Shown: piece after piece, positions 45,174 through 56,934 of the stretch
Numbering within the stretch: position 1 is the stretch's first letter
Layout of the letters: each line of letters starts with the position of its first letter
Assembly: GCA_016490735.1 (NCBI GenBank)
Contig: JAEMWC010000196.1
Location: 462,501 to 526,500 of the forward strand
Direction of reading: 5' to 3'
DNA length: 64,000 nucleotides
Source: Pachyseris speciosa
Lineage: Eukaryota; Cnidaria; Anthozoa; Scleractinia; Pachyseridae
Translations under genes and position numbers: made by a program
The notes under the pieces: generated by a model
What the model was told of the DNA's origin: nothing
Databases searched by the model: none
The model's input: the letters and a program-made list of their open reading frames with translations, nothing else

Positions 45174-45887
45174 ATGCGCTCGTTTCTCCCAGCTTGTTTT
45201 TTCGCAGTGTTCTTCGTAGTGACCGTGAATGGTGACAAATCATCCGGCAAATCTTTCGCCAAACCGTACGACCAATCTCCTTCAAGAATCGGGAGCAAAC
45301 GACGCCATTAAAATGCTGCAAACTAAACTCGAGAGCCTCATTGCAGTAGTAAACAAGCCTTTACCAGCGCAAAAACCAGGTTAATATCATTGATTTAAAT
45401 CCAACGTTTTGCTCTGTTTCCATTTCAGTGACTCAATATCCGCGCGTGTCCACGCACTTGTTTTATCACCCGTGTATTTCGCGTTCCTACGTCCACAAAC
45501 AAAGAGGCGCTTATATTCGGTATGATTTTCTTTGTCTTTAACAAAGTCTAACAAAGTTCTCATCTTCTTTCAGCCGGTCCAGCCTCTTCTTGCAAGGAGC
45601 AGTATGTAAAAAACAGGTCAGTTTTCATTCTGATTCACTGATTAGCTATCTAAACGTTAGACTCTATTTTGCGAGTTTTAAGAGTCCAGCAGCCAAGAAG
45701 GAGAAATCCAGTGGAAACAAAACTTGACCGTATTGACGTACAACATTTTCCATTCCTCAGCTCAACCAAAAGCCAAGTGTATCCGCTGATGTTTAGTTCA
45801 CAGAAGATTCCTGTTTACTGTCACATGGGAAACTTTGGATGCGGAGATGGAGGCTGGACGCTGGCCATGAAGATTGACGGCTCAAAG
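45174..45887 (+). pseudogene. USOMP5-like copy F, exon 1 deletion and no exon 4
   Basis: Exon 1 (45174-45379) starts MRSFLPACFFAVFFVV. It lacks 26 net bases that encode the KMMVCNLMC segment, so the frame shifts to a stop within about ten codons. It also has Cys-to-Phe in KSFAKPYD. Exon 2 (45574-45616) and exon 3 (45761-45887) are open, with FSS in place of FGS. Exon 3 ends DGSK. The donor GTAAA is replaced directly by a transposon end (TGGCAGTTCAGTTCAGCAG), and exon 4 is not found downstream. The copy is dead. Confidence 0.9.
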
Positions 45888-45961
45888 TGGCAGTTCAGTT
45901 CAGCAGACGTTCGTGGGCAAGGAACGCGTGACGAGCCCAAAGACGTCTGCGAAGGAGGCTA
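45888..45961. mobile_element. Terminal piece of the 42249-type MITE
   Basis: About 74 bases match the right arm at 42490-42570 and end GAAGGAGGCTA. The left part of the element is missing, so this junction, exactly at the exon 3 donor, marks the deletion that removed intron 3 and exon 4 of copy F. Confidence 0.8.
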
Positions 45962-46475
45962 GGAAAAAATCGGACTTAAACGGGATGCGAATTCATGCTG
46001 TATCCCAATTCACTGAAACACAAAAAAATGGAAAACGAGAGAGAGAAAAGGAAATTCCGCATGATAAAAGCGACTTTGTTTGGTATAATTCAGTTCTCAT
46101 GACAAAGACCAGAATCTATCCCGGGCACCAAAGTGAAATCACAAAACTTTGTTTAAATTATAAAAAAAAACATAAATAAATAAATAAACCTGAAGCAAGC
46201 ACTACGACGTTTTCAGTTGACGTTCTTCAATCACACTGTGCTTCAATAGACTTTTGTTCGTTCATCTGCACACCTCACAAACTCACTATAATCACTGGAA
46301 AAAAGGCAAGACTTCTAGCTGGAAATTCAAAAGAAAAAACAATCATTTTTAAAACATCTGTACCATTATGCACTCCAGCAATACCTCTTCTGTCCCGCCA
46401 TGTTTCAGTTCCTGGCCTTTTCTCCTGCAAATAGGGGACGGTTGTTATAGACGTAACACGATAACAGAAGAGTAT
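45962..46475. other. Duplicated flank, no gene
   Basis: The flank resembles 17880-18215 in ordered landmarks (ACGTTTTCAGTTGACGTTCTTC, CACTCCAGCAATACC). No exon is seen. Confidence 0.55.
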
Positions 46476-46657
46476 AGACCCTATGCAAAAATGGCTGCCT
46501 TCAAATTATTCTTTTGTGCGTGTTTACACTTGCTTAACTAACCTCGTTCGGGACAACAAATTCTTTAAAATTTTAGTATCATAAACGAGGTTAGTGAGGC
46601 TATTTTGAATACGAACAAAACCAATAATTTAAATGCAGCCATTTTTGCAAAGGGTCT
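46476..46657. mobile_element. Small TIR element at the same AT site as 18218
   Basis: The left end AGACCCTATGCAAAAATGGC returns inverted near 46637-46657 with one indel. The flanks read GAGTAT and ATTCAG, identical to those of the 934-bp element at 18218. Its ends resemble that element's ends (A-ACC--ATGCAAA-ATGGC). It is only 182 bp and has no coding capacity. Confidence 0.8.
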
Positions 46658-48741
46658 ATTCAGTATCTATTTTTGGTCAACAATGTAAACAAATACTGTT
46701 AGTCGGTTGACATTAATACAATGGTCTTTGACTCTAAAAAAGGTTATACTTCTTATGAAGACAACTGAGAACTTCTGTCTCACTGGAATATGTGTAAAGT
46801 TTCTTTTCTCACTCCTCACTATCTATCTGTACATTGCCAGCATTCTCAGCTCAGTTTGTTAAACAGGGACCTGAAATGTAAGCTGACAGGATAGGAGCCT
46901 TGTTTGGTTTGTTTTGATTGTGTTGAACAAACGAATGAAAAGTTAACACAAGTGACCTTCCTGTGCAACCTTTCCAACACATTGAAATATGCTAAGTTAA
47001 CCTGATTTTTGATGACTTCTGAAAATGTCATAAGTTACCTTTTTCAGAGAATTAATAACAAACAGTGATCGTTTAAAGGAAAGGCCACTTAAAAGAACGA
47101 AAGCTCAAATTTAGCTGAAATTTATTCAGGTTTCTGAAACTGATCAGTCTGTAACAGTGCAATGTTATGGGAAAAAAGGCCATTTCGCGAGAGGAATTAT
47201 TCGAAAATGGAGGCCTTAAATTACAACGAAATTAACACACGATAACCTACAGCAGCGTTCACACCTCGCGGGAGGGAATACACCACCGTAAAAAAGCTGT
47301 CGGAACCGCGAGTACACTCATGAAAACCTTCGTGAATTAAAACGAAGACAATCACAAACTAGGGTGGGAAACGAACGAGAGAAAGGGAGGAGAGATCAGA
47401 AATGTTGGAATGGCAAATCCTCCATTGCAATCCAGGTATGTAAGATTTGCATTAACGACATAGTTATGTATGGAAAACATATTAAATACGAATTATCAGA
47501 CAACACTATACTTCATAAATCTTGGGAATACGCAAGGTTGAAGAAATACATAAGACCTTTGATCAAACTTAAATTCGAAACACCACAAGGTCGGTGGTTC
47601 GACTTTGGATTGGTATCTCGATTGTCGGAACAAGAAACTTCTCTTCACCATCCCTCTGTTTTCCAAGGTGCACAGGCGACAAAACGCTTGGGGTAACCCC
47701 GCGGTGAATTACACGGTACTCGTGTCGAACACTGAAAGTCTGACATTTTTGGGAATCGATCAGCCCACAGAAATTACAGGAAATCGAAAAAAGGAAAGAA
47801 TTTTTGGAGGAGATTAAATTCAATTGAGAAAACAGGAAAATAATACATATGAACTTTCGTGTACACATTATCGCCGTTCCTCGAGGGAAAAACACCAGTG
47901 AAGGATCGTCGTCCTTCGAACGGCGAGTAAATTCGCAAAAAAAAACAAGGGGAAACAAGGAGAGGAAGAAAGAAGAGGGAAAGATCCTACGAAACAAACA
48001 ATGAAGTTTGCAGGAAATTTCACCAAGGTGAATTATCTATTCTACTCAATGTATGTACGATTTGCATCAGCCGCCATTACATGTTTGTGTAAACGGTTAC
48101 AGTGTTGTTTTGTAGTGGTTAGCGTGTAATCTTTCAGATCAAAACTTCGTAGAATATCGAATCGCTCGGAGGTTCAAGTTTGGTTTTCATACCCCGTTGT
48201 TTGCTTTGACAATTTAAAATTATTACTAGAAGCTTGGCTATGCTTTTTTTATTTCGCTTTGTGTATAAAAGTAGAAACCAAAACAAACATGTAGAGAGGA
48301 GCACCTATATTCATGCTTCATTCCAAAGAAACTAGCGGGTTAAACTCTGTTCTTATGAACCACTTTGCCAAACGAGAGGCTTTTTCTATGTTGTGACTCA
48401 TTAGGATATCAATAAACTTTCCGAAGAATCTGGGGAAGTTAAAACCAAAACAAAAAAAATCTCACAAATAAAGTAGGCTTCAGAAAAGAGGAATTCTTTC
48501 AGTTTACTTTCTCTTCCTAAGATGCCACTGCCCTTCTCGGTTTCTAGTTTGTTTTCTTGTGGGACACTTTTTATCCGCTACAAATCATAACACTGTATAT
48601 TTGATCACCCTCGTCATTTTTATTTCTAACGCTTAGATTTTTCCTCCTTTGAATTTTGACCTAAATCTCCGATATCTTCGAGGATTCATTTGAAGATATT
48701 TGTGATATAACACTTGAGTAAAAAGATCACTCTTCCATCAC
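46658..48741. other. Upstream module of copy G
   Basis: This is a complete upstream module without insertions, collinear with 9865-11723 and 61700-63830. It is the best template for the ancestral module. No gene is supported. Confidence 0.65.
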
Positions 48742-48951
48742 GGAGGGAATGAGGCCAGTGAAGCTAAACATAACCTTGGAAAAAATTGATTGGTCAGGGC
48801 TCTATGCGCGAAAATATACCAGCATTGTAAACACAACCTTCTTGGTTGTATTGAACTTAACTATGTACAAGACTATCAAATAATCATAACACATAGTCAT
48901 CACAGAGTGGAGTCTTTCTTGAGCGACTAACGTTAAATTGGAGTTTTCGAA
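48742..48951 (+). promoter_or_regulatory. Conserved proximal promoter block of copy G
   Basis: CGGAGGGAATGAGGCCAGTG, TTGATTGGTCAGGGCTCTA and AAAATATACC occur with normal spacing, 210 bases to the ATG. Confidence 0.55.
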
Positions 48952-49179
48952 ATGCGCTTCTTTTTCCAAGCTTGTTTCCTTGTATTCTGCGCACTGACCG
49001 TGAATGGTGACAAATCATCCGGCAAATCTTGCGCCAAACCGTACGACAAGATGATGGTTTGTCACCTGATGTTCTTCTTCTTCAGGATTCGGGAGCAAAC
49101 GACGCCATCAAAATGCTGCAAAGTAAACTGGAAGGTCTCATTGCAGTAGTCAACAAACCTTCGCCTACACAAAAATCAG
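48952..49179 (+). pseudogene. USOMP5-like copy G, lone frameshifted exon 1
   Basis: It starts [19 protein letters not shown] and keeps [12 protein letters not shown]. The usual CNLLQDSG coding (TGTAATCTCCTTCAG) is changed to TTCTTCTTCTTCAG, one base shorter, so the frame shifts to RIREQTTPS and ends at about 49149. The donor after 49179 survives. Similarity to the family's intron 1 stops at about 49365, and exons 2-4 are absent. The TTC repeat at the lesion suggests slippage. Confidence 0.85.
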
Positions 49180-50005
49180 GTAGAACGATTTAAATCCAGT
49201 GTATTTTACAGCTTGTATAATTTCAATGATTATCACCTTATTTAATAGCTACAATCGATATACGCGCTTTTCCCGTTTCTTCGTCGATAAACAAAACGGC
49301 ACCAATAGAGGCACAAAGAGGCACTTATGAACGTCCAATCAAACATTCGGTATAACATTCTGCGGCTCGTGATTTACGAATTTTTCGAGTGTTCTTCCAA
49401 CATCCCACTTGGTTTATCAGCCTATAAACCATAGAAATTTGTGGTATTGCTTAATAACCCTATGGAGTCACATCTCCTGATTGGCTGATGCACTGAATGA
49501 CGACGGGGCGGACCGACTGATTGACCAAAAAACCGTTTGACTGTACAACGGAATGAATATTTCTTGGACTGAATAATTTGATGAGTGATGGAGTCCCAGA
49601 CTGACAAACTTGACTCATAGGTGCCTGCTTATTTGAATTTTCACGTCATTGACCATCAGTGCTATATCCGGCGGTACAGCGCTCCTCTCACCAAGCACGA
49701 ATTGCTAATAACAAAGCAAACGAACAAAACAAAACTACTCAGTGAAAATGATTCTGAACACGAGTGAAAGTTTGGGACAACTCAAAACTTAATCCTAAAG
49801 AAACCCATGGAAAATTTACTGTGTTTCTATAACGTTCAGAAGGAGACTACGTGGTCACAAAGGTTGTTTCATAGTGCGTGAAGGCAGTCTGTCAGGTTAA
49901 ACGACTTTAGCTCATCAATGGCCGACCTTATAAAATATTAGGGATAGAGTTGATTTTAAGGCCTTGGCTCCTCAGCTTACAATTTTTCACCTCTTTAAAA
50001 GCAAC
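49180..50005. other. Truncated intron 1 and duplicated flank
   Basis: After about 49365 the sequence switches to a flank that recurs at 57930-58500 (CACATCTCCTGATTGGCTGA and GTTTCTATAACGTTCAG landmarks). No gene is seen. Confidence 0.6.
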
Positions 50006-50037
50006 TAGCCTCCTTTGCAGACGTCTTTGGGCTTGTC

Positions 50038-50917
50038 TAGCCTGCGTGACAGGCGTAGAAAGGGGAGGGGGTGGGGGAGGGAGAGGGAGGGGAGGGAGAG
50101 GGTATTGGGGGATTTGATGCCGATTTGTTATTATCACATTAGCACTATAACATAGATGACCTTTCAGAATCAACTGGCAACTCATCCATCTCAATAGCCG
50201 AGACGTTTCAATGTAAGTTCGACGTGCAGTCTATCAACATTTCTCGGAAGAACGTCTCTTTAACTTCTTTTGCGGTTGCATACAGAATTTTGTCTTCGCA
50301 TCTGCGAATATCATCATTACATAAACTTGACAAGTCATATTAATAACGTATTTCAAAGATTTAATCCCCTGCAGTTGGTCTTCGATAATACTTTTCAGTG
50401 GCGAAATGACGAGAATCACTGCATTACTTACTTCGTAGCCGGCGCTTAGATAACGGCCAAATTTATGATTTCCTTGGTCACTATATACGAGTTATTTACG
50501 AAAAAGACAAATAAAATAACAAATTTTCTTACTATAACAAGACCCGTTGGTAGCTCTTCGCACGTACAAGCATTTGGTAAATCAAACTCTTCCCGTATTA
50601 AGTGGGTAAAACCGCCAGGACGTCTCAACCGGTTAAAAGAGCCCTTATGACTGATTCTTGTTCTGGTTTCAAAACAATGTTTCTCATACTGACGTTTGCG
50701 TCCACTACCATCTTGGTTATTTTTGTTGAAATTGTGCAACTTACATTTATAAGTTACTCATTGTCTCTCAGCCAATCGGAATTTTGCGGCCGCCAGCGGC
50801 CGCAGAAATGAACAAAAGGGGGTTCATAGAGCAGGCATTCCTTCTCTCCTTTCCCCAATCCCCTCTCCCTTTTTCGACTCCCTCTCCCTCCCCTTTCTAC
50901 GCCTGCTACACAGGCTA
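50038..50917. mobile_element. Nested hAT-like TIR element carrying a helicase fragment
   Basis: The ends TAGCCTGCGTGACAGGCGTA and the near-inverse TACGCCTGCTACACAGGCTA extend into G/C-rich arms (AAAGGGGAGGGGG and CCCCTTT). The flanking 8-mers GGCTTGTC (50030-50037) and GGCTCGTC (50918-50925) differ at one base, fitting an 8-bp hAT-type duplication. The interior is mainly minus-strand coding remnants. Confidence 0.75.
50160..50435 (-). pseudogene. RecQ-like helicase fragment inside the nested element
   Basis: The minus strand reads MILVISPLKSIIEDQLQGIKS (motif Ia region of RecQ/superfamily 2 helicases). After a frame change it continues CEDKILYATAKEVKETFFREML, the type of sequence that follows in such helicases. 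Walker A and DEAH motifs are not found. It is a frame-broken exon fragment. Another minus frame at 50446-50739 (RRPGGFTHLIREEFDLPNAC) is unrecognised. Confidence 0.55.
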
Positions 50918-51236
50918 GGCTCGTCACGCGTTCCTTCCCCACGAACGTCTGCTGAACTGAAGTGCCACTTCCGTTCGTTGGCGGTTAGCCTTGTTTTGAA
51001 GAAACCAATAAGGAGCTGCGTAAGAATGGAAATCGACACCCGTGAACTAATTTCCGACAAACGATTCACGTGCATCGTCTGGGAAAATAATCCCAGGATC
51101 GAAGTCCTACTTTCCACAAATTGTAAGACGAACTATGATTGGCTAACCGCCGCGAACGGAAGTGGCAGTTCAGTTCAGCAGACCTTCGTGGGGAGGGAAC
51201 GCGTGACGAGCCCAAAGACGTCTGCGAAGGAGGCTA

Positions 51237-54200
51237 AAAGCGTACCCGACTGACTTGGCATTGTAAAGTCGGAAATGTACAACCAAAGCTCATAAGCTTA
51301 GAGTGTTGGCTGGTTTGCAACTGAACGTCGTGTAACCGATGACGTGTGACACAACGGTGTTCTATCGTCCCGCCTTCCGTGTGGAGAGAGAGAAGAGAAG
51401 AGGGAGGGTGTCCGCTCTAATGCACCCGTTATTGGAATTTTTTTCCAGAGGTCATCAAAAATTGCTCTCTCGGGAAACGTAGGAGAAACAAACTGCACGA
51501 AGGGTATGAAATCAAAGTCGTTAAAACTAGCATTAACACTTTTTTCTACGCTTGATTATTTGCAGTTATTGCTGCAGACTCCTTCAAGCCACTTTATTTC
51601 CATTTGGAAACATGTGCTACGTGTCTGAAACAACCATGAATATTAATTAATTTGCTAACCCGAGACAGTAAAATTTAGATTATACTTAATTTCTCTTTCG
51701 GAAGTTATCAAATAAAACAAGCGATTTAAAACAAGTTTATCCTCTTTCTCAAGCAAAATGCTGCCAATGAACACAACAATGTGAAGCTGAAATTTTTGAC
51801 ATGTTGCAATGACGTGTGGCATAAAAAAGACAGTTTTACGAAAGCCGTATAATCAAAAGCAGGCTGAAATTATCGTAAGTTAACTTAGCAAATAAGATCG
51901 GATGGAACAAAATAAAACAGAAACAAAACATCCAAGCACTAGTTGGACAAGATTAAAAAAAGAGCACTTCACCTGTAAAAAAGAGAGATTTAAAATCTTA
52001 AATTCTAAAATAAGATACCTAGCAATCACGTGACAAGAAATTGGTGACTCATTGGTACTTCTGATATCTTAGTTCCAGACCCCTTTCGTCGCGCATTTCA
52101 AAATGGTGAGTTTAGAAAGTCTAGAAAGGCCATGGCAACCGTCAGAAAATCTTGCAGTCCCTTGTCAATTGAAAGTCCAATTCAGTAAGTACTTGTACAC
52201 GCAACAAAGTAAACAAAGCCTGTGGAGATGTTGACATTAATACTGCGATTTTTGAGTGAAAATAATTCATACGGCCCCAAAGCCTACGCCGTTTGCCTCA
52301 CAGGAAAATAATAGCCCTTGTGGGATTACAATTTGAAATCCTCACCCCATCAGTCTGTGGTGCCGGTACCTACAATGTGTAAGCTAATAAAATAGGAGCC
52401 TTTTGTTGTTTGTATTGAGCAAACGACTGAAAAGTTGACAGGAGAGACTTTCAAGTGCAATGTGTCCAACGTATTAAAATATGCTAAATTCGACTGATTG
52501 ACTTTTTGATGACTTGCCAAAATGTCGCAATTTTCCTTCTATAAAGCATCATTTTCGTTTCATTTAATTAGATTTCTAAAATAATAACAACAAACGGCAG
52601 TCATTTAGAGGTATTGCTTCTCCAAAAGAACGAAAGAGATGGTGATATCTAACGTCGCAAGATGAACGCGAAATTTCAAATTAGCCCGACATGCATAACA
52701 ATAGTATTTGAGTCGAACAATATGTAAAGATGATCACTCACATATGTAAAGGCTTAAGAAATCGGACGGTCTATTATTGCCAAATCACACATTTCACGAG
52801 AGAAGCCAACTTCTTAGGGATTCGATTTGGAAAGAAATTAGGGATTCGATTTGGAAAGAAATTAACACCCGGAAATGTACGTCATTGTGAGCACCATGGG
52901 TAGAATAAACCACCGTAAAAAAGCCTTCAGAGCGAAGAGTACACTACACTACATAAAATTATTGCGAGAAACGACCAAATGAAAGCGCTAAAAGATCAGG
53001 AAATATTAGAATGGAAAAATCATCTATTACGGTCCAGGTATGTCAAATTTATATTGCCGGCATAATAGACATTTCTACGTTTTATACAACTTTTCATATT
53101 CATTTGGCCATGTAACGAAAATCTGTCGCAACTGCTGAAAACTGCACCTTCCAATTAGCAGAATAACCTAGTCTGGAGGTCGTATCTTTTAAAATCACAA
53201 AGTTATACATTCGCAAAATCGTGAAATTTTACAGACGTTTGTATGTCGGGGGTCAGTTTGTGCCCCCCAGCATATAAACGTCTGTTAAAGTTCCCCGACT
53301 TTGTAGAACCATATTTTCGCTATTTTGCAAGATCTGACTCTCAAACTTGGCCATTGTACTACATTTTAGGTGCTCTTTTTAGCTGTGTCGATAGATTTTT
53401 GTTACCTGGTAAAAATCAAAAGTTTAAAAAACCGTCGAAAGGTCTATTGTCTGTAAAAAAATAAACACGAATCCCTATACATTATCAATTCGAGGGAGCG
53501 GCGATGTTCTGTATTGATAAGTGCATCGAACCTTTACTCAAGCTTTCCTCAGAAGAGCAGGCGGTCGTTGATTCGAGGTTGGATCGGTAATAAGCAATGG
53601 GATATGAAACTTTACTTCACTGAGCTAGAAAAACGCTGGGCGCAAAACACGCCATGAATATAATTGTATGGTACATTCGTGTTGAATTGTATCTAAAAGT
53701 TTATGAACTCGCTCAGTCCACAAAAATTACATCCCACTGAAGAAAAACGAACGCATTTTACAAGGAAATTGTCGAACTTTTGGCGAAGAATGCTACATTT
53801 AATTGAGAAAAAAAAAAAAAAAAATCTGATACACTTAAACTTCCGACTATATTGATGTATATTATATCTCCGCTCGTCAAGTCGCGAAAAACATGGTGAA
53901 ACAGAGACAAATCGAGAATAAAAAAGTATGATCGACAATGGATAAGAAATTTTCCTACACGGGAATATTACCAAGATAAATTCCCTATTTTCCACGATTT
54001 TCCGTTGGCCGCCATTACACATGTGTGTGTAAACAAAGACATCGTTAGCGGTGTGTTCACCTTCCGATCAAAACTTAGTTGAGTCGGTCGGTGGTTCAAG
54101 GTTTGGTTTTACAGCGTTTTGTTCTCTTTGACAAGCAAATATGTAAATATTGTAAATTAAACTATTTTTAGCATGTAAATATTGAAGAGATACTAGTCAT

Positions 54201-54764
54201 TTGTTCCAATGTTTTATTTTATTATCTTTATACACGACCCACAGGCTATGTAGCTTTAATTTTTATCGTGTTAGATAAACGTCATCCATCCATTCTCATC
54301 CATCCATCCACAATTATGACCCGAATCCTGGCTACGCCAGAAGGGAACAGTCACACTGAACTTCATTCTTAGAAAGCGGTTTCCACTCTGCCATTGAGAA
54401 CCTTTTTGTATTTTATGACCAGCATATCGAAACCCTTTGAGAAGAATTCAAGGGAGTGGAACCTAAAACGAAACCAAATATCAAGGGTGAATTACTCCTT
54501 CAGAAAAGAGGAATTGTTGTGTTTAGTTTCTCATCTTGGTAACATGCTACTTCCCTCCTCGGCTTCTAATGGTTTCTGGTGGACACTTTTTACCCGTTAA
54601 AATACCTAGCGCTGAGTATGGTTCAGAAACTCGTCATTTTTATTTCTAAAGCTGAGATCTTTCCTCCTTTGAATTTTAACCTTAACTCCGCAATCTTCGA
54701 GAGGATTCATTTTAAGATATTTATGACATAAAACTTGATTAAAAACAATAAAATTTTCTACCGC
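51237..54764. other. Long duplicated flank and upstream module of copy H
   Basis: The stretch 51240-51480 parallels 58495-58700. From about 52400 the common upstream module begins in a diverged form (GACTTTCAAGTGCAATGTGT). A 25-base direct duplication lies at 52816-52862 (GGGATTCGATTTGGAAAGAA repeated). An AT-rich tract with an A-run of about 18 occurs at 53810. The 73-residue frame at 53243 (SGVSLCPPAYKRLLKFPDF) has no counterpart and no domain that I recognise. It may be an insertion relic. Confidence 0.5.
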
Positions 54765-54974
54765 GGAGGGAATGAGGCGAGTGTCAGCACAAGTAAACTT
54801 GGTAGAGATTGATTGGATGGGACTGTAAGCAAGAAAAATTTCCAGCATTGTAAACACAACCTTCTTGGTCGCCTTGAACTTAAGTAACTACGACTATGGT
54901 TTAGTCATAACACTCAGTCAGCACAGAGTCCAGTCTTTCTTGAGCGCCTAACAACCTTAATTGGAGTTCTCAAG
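54765..54974 (+). promoter_or_regulatory. Conserved proximal promoter block of copy H
   Basis: GGAGGGAATGAGGCGAGTG and TTGATTGGATGGGACTG are conserved. The TATA-like position reads AAAAATTTCC instead of AAAATATACC, so the only intact gene of this promoter class has the weakest TATA-like core. It is 210 bases to the ATG. Confidence 0.55.
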
Positions 54975-56420
54975 ATGCGTTTCTTTTTCCAAGCTTGTTT
55001 TCTGGCAGTCTTCTTCGTACTGATTGTAAATGGTGACAAATCATCCGGCAAATCTTGCGTCAAACCGTACGACAAAATGATGGTTTGTAACCTGATGTGT
55101 AATCTCCTTCAGGATTCGGGCGCAAACGACGCTATGAAAATGCTGCGCACTAAATTGGAGAGTCTCACTGCAGCGGTAAACAAACTATCAGGTAACACGA
55201 TTTTAAGCTAGTGTATTTACTTTGACTCTGTTGCCACTGATTTTAAATCGTCACGGTTGTTAAGTTGACTAAATAGACATCCGCGCGTGTCCACGCAGTT
55301 GTTATATCACTCGCGCTTCGTCGATGACAGATTGATGAAAGTCTAATGAATTATTCGGCATTATTTTCTTTGTTTTCCATTAAGTCTAACCAAATTCTTA
55401 TCTTCTCTTATAGCCGGTTCATCCTCTTCTTGCAAGGAGCAGTATGAAAAACACAGGTCAGTTTTTTTTGCGCGCTCAATTCAGTAAGAAGAAGGAGCAA
55501 ACCCGTGAATAATAACTTGTTCTGACCGTATTAACTTACAGCAGTTTTCATTCCTAATTAGCGATTTCAACGTTGCCCCGTTTTCCAAGTTTTGAGAGTT
55601 CAACAACCAAGAAATAGAAAACCGTGAAAAATAGCTCCTCCTCACTTTATTAACGTCCAACGTTTCCCATTTCACAGCTCCACCAAAAGCCAAGTATATC
55701 CGCTGATGTTTGGTTCACAGAAGACTCCTCTTTACTGTCACATGGGAAACTTTGGATGCGGAGATGGAGGCTGGACGCTGGCCATGAAGATTGACGGCAC
55801 AAAGGTAAACAGATGTCTTCTAAAAGATCATTCTTGACAGAGGTTATTCACATACTCTATAGCTGACATATTTGTGTTTCTTGTTTGCCTTTTAGAAAAC
55901 CTTCCATTACGATTCTGCTTTCTGGAGCAACAGAAATGCCTATAACCTGGCAGGAGGCAAGACTGGCTTTGACACACAACAGACCAAGTTGCCAACCTAC
56001 TGGAACACACCCTTCTCTAAGATCTGCCTCGGTATGAAGATCAGGAAACAGATCAAGTTCCTTGTCATCAACAAGCAGGCCAATTCTCTGTACGCACTGA
56101 TTGCTGACGGCAAATACCGCGCCACCTCACTGGGTCGTAACACATGGAAGACGTTGATTGGTTCCGAAGCATCCTTGCAATTGAACTGTAACAAGGAAGG
56201 ATTCAATGCTGCTGCTAGTTTTAAAGGCTACAGCAAAGCAAGAATCGGTATCCTCGGAAACAAAGAGAAGGAATGTTCTTCCACCAACTCCAGAATCGGT
56301 TTTGGTACTGGAGGGTACAGTGACGACTCCAACACATGCGGAAACAATGCTGCAAAAGGCCATGCATCTGATAACGGAAGCAAGAACATCAAAGCCATGG
56401 GATACATCTTGGTTCAGTAG
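54975..56420 (+). CDS. USOMP5-like secreted protein, copy H, intact, four exons
   Basis: Exons are 54975-55191, 55414-55456, 55678-55804 and 55896-56420 with consistent phases, giving about 303 residues. The signal peptide is [20 protein letters not shown]. The Cys stretch is [17 protein letters not shown], followed by a helix with small changes ([15 protein letters not shown]). The linker is five residues shorter than in copy B because the PSP-QKPG end is missing. Exon 3 has [14 protein letters not shown], and exon 4 runs FHYDSAFW to AMGYILVQ with all family Cys present. GKQ has become RKQ in LGMKIRKQ and AKS has become ANS. AATAAA lies at 56471. It is predicted to be a secreted, possibly matrix-associated protein. 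Function is inferred only from the family name. Confidence 0.88.
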
Positions 56421-56930
56421 AGTGGAGCTGACTCGTACATTACTGTATGATTTAAGGCACTGATGATTTAAATAAAAACGTGCTCTCATCATTTGTTGAA
56501 CTTGGTTCTATGAACTGACTGGGTCATTGAAAATAATACAATGTATCTGACTGACTTCAAGCTACAAATATCTCAGTAACACCCCTTTGTTTGGCAACAT
56601 TTTAGAACTAATTTTTACACCGGTTATCACGATCACACGACAGCTCCACAAAAAGCAATTATTATTTCATTTTTTGCAAATAATTAGAAAAACTAATTCG
56701 GTGACCTGCCAGGTTTATCGCCCTTTTTAAATTCCCTAGCCTTCAACTTCTCTGACATGGTGACAACAGTGAAGATGTGAAACACCGTCGCAGGTATAAA
56801 CGCTAGTTAAGCAGTGGCGAAAAGAAACCCTGAAAATATTTTTCAGTTGGTAAGTTCACTTTTCACTACTGCTTAAGTAGAGTTCATAACGAAGACGTTT
56901 CACATTTCAAAGGCAATTCTACACCGTAGA
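56421..56930. other. 3' flank of copy H
   Basis: The flank is collinear with 22345-22830 after copy C. It includes a repeat relic with CAGTGGCGAAAAGAAAC and TTTCACTACTGCTTAAG arms. No gene is seen. Confidence 0.65.
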
Positions 56931-56934
56931 TACA

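Larger units (their letters stand above)
50006..51236. mobile_element. 42249-type MITE split by a nested insertion
   Basis: The outer ends TAGCCTCCTTTGCAGACGTC and GACGTCTGCGAAGGAGGCTA, and the interior at 50926-51200, match the complete copy at 42249. An 880-bp second element interrupts it at 50038. Sister flank 58490 reads AAAAGCGTACCC, and TAAAAGC appears duplicated around the insertion. Confidence 0.8.
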
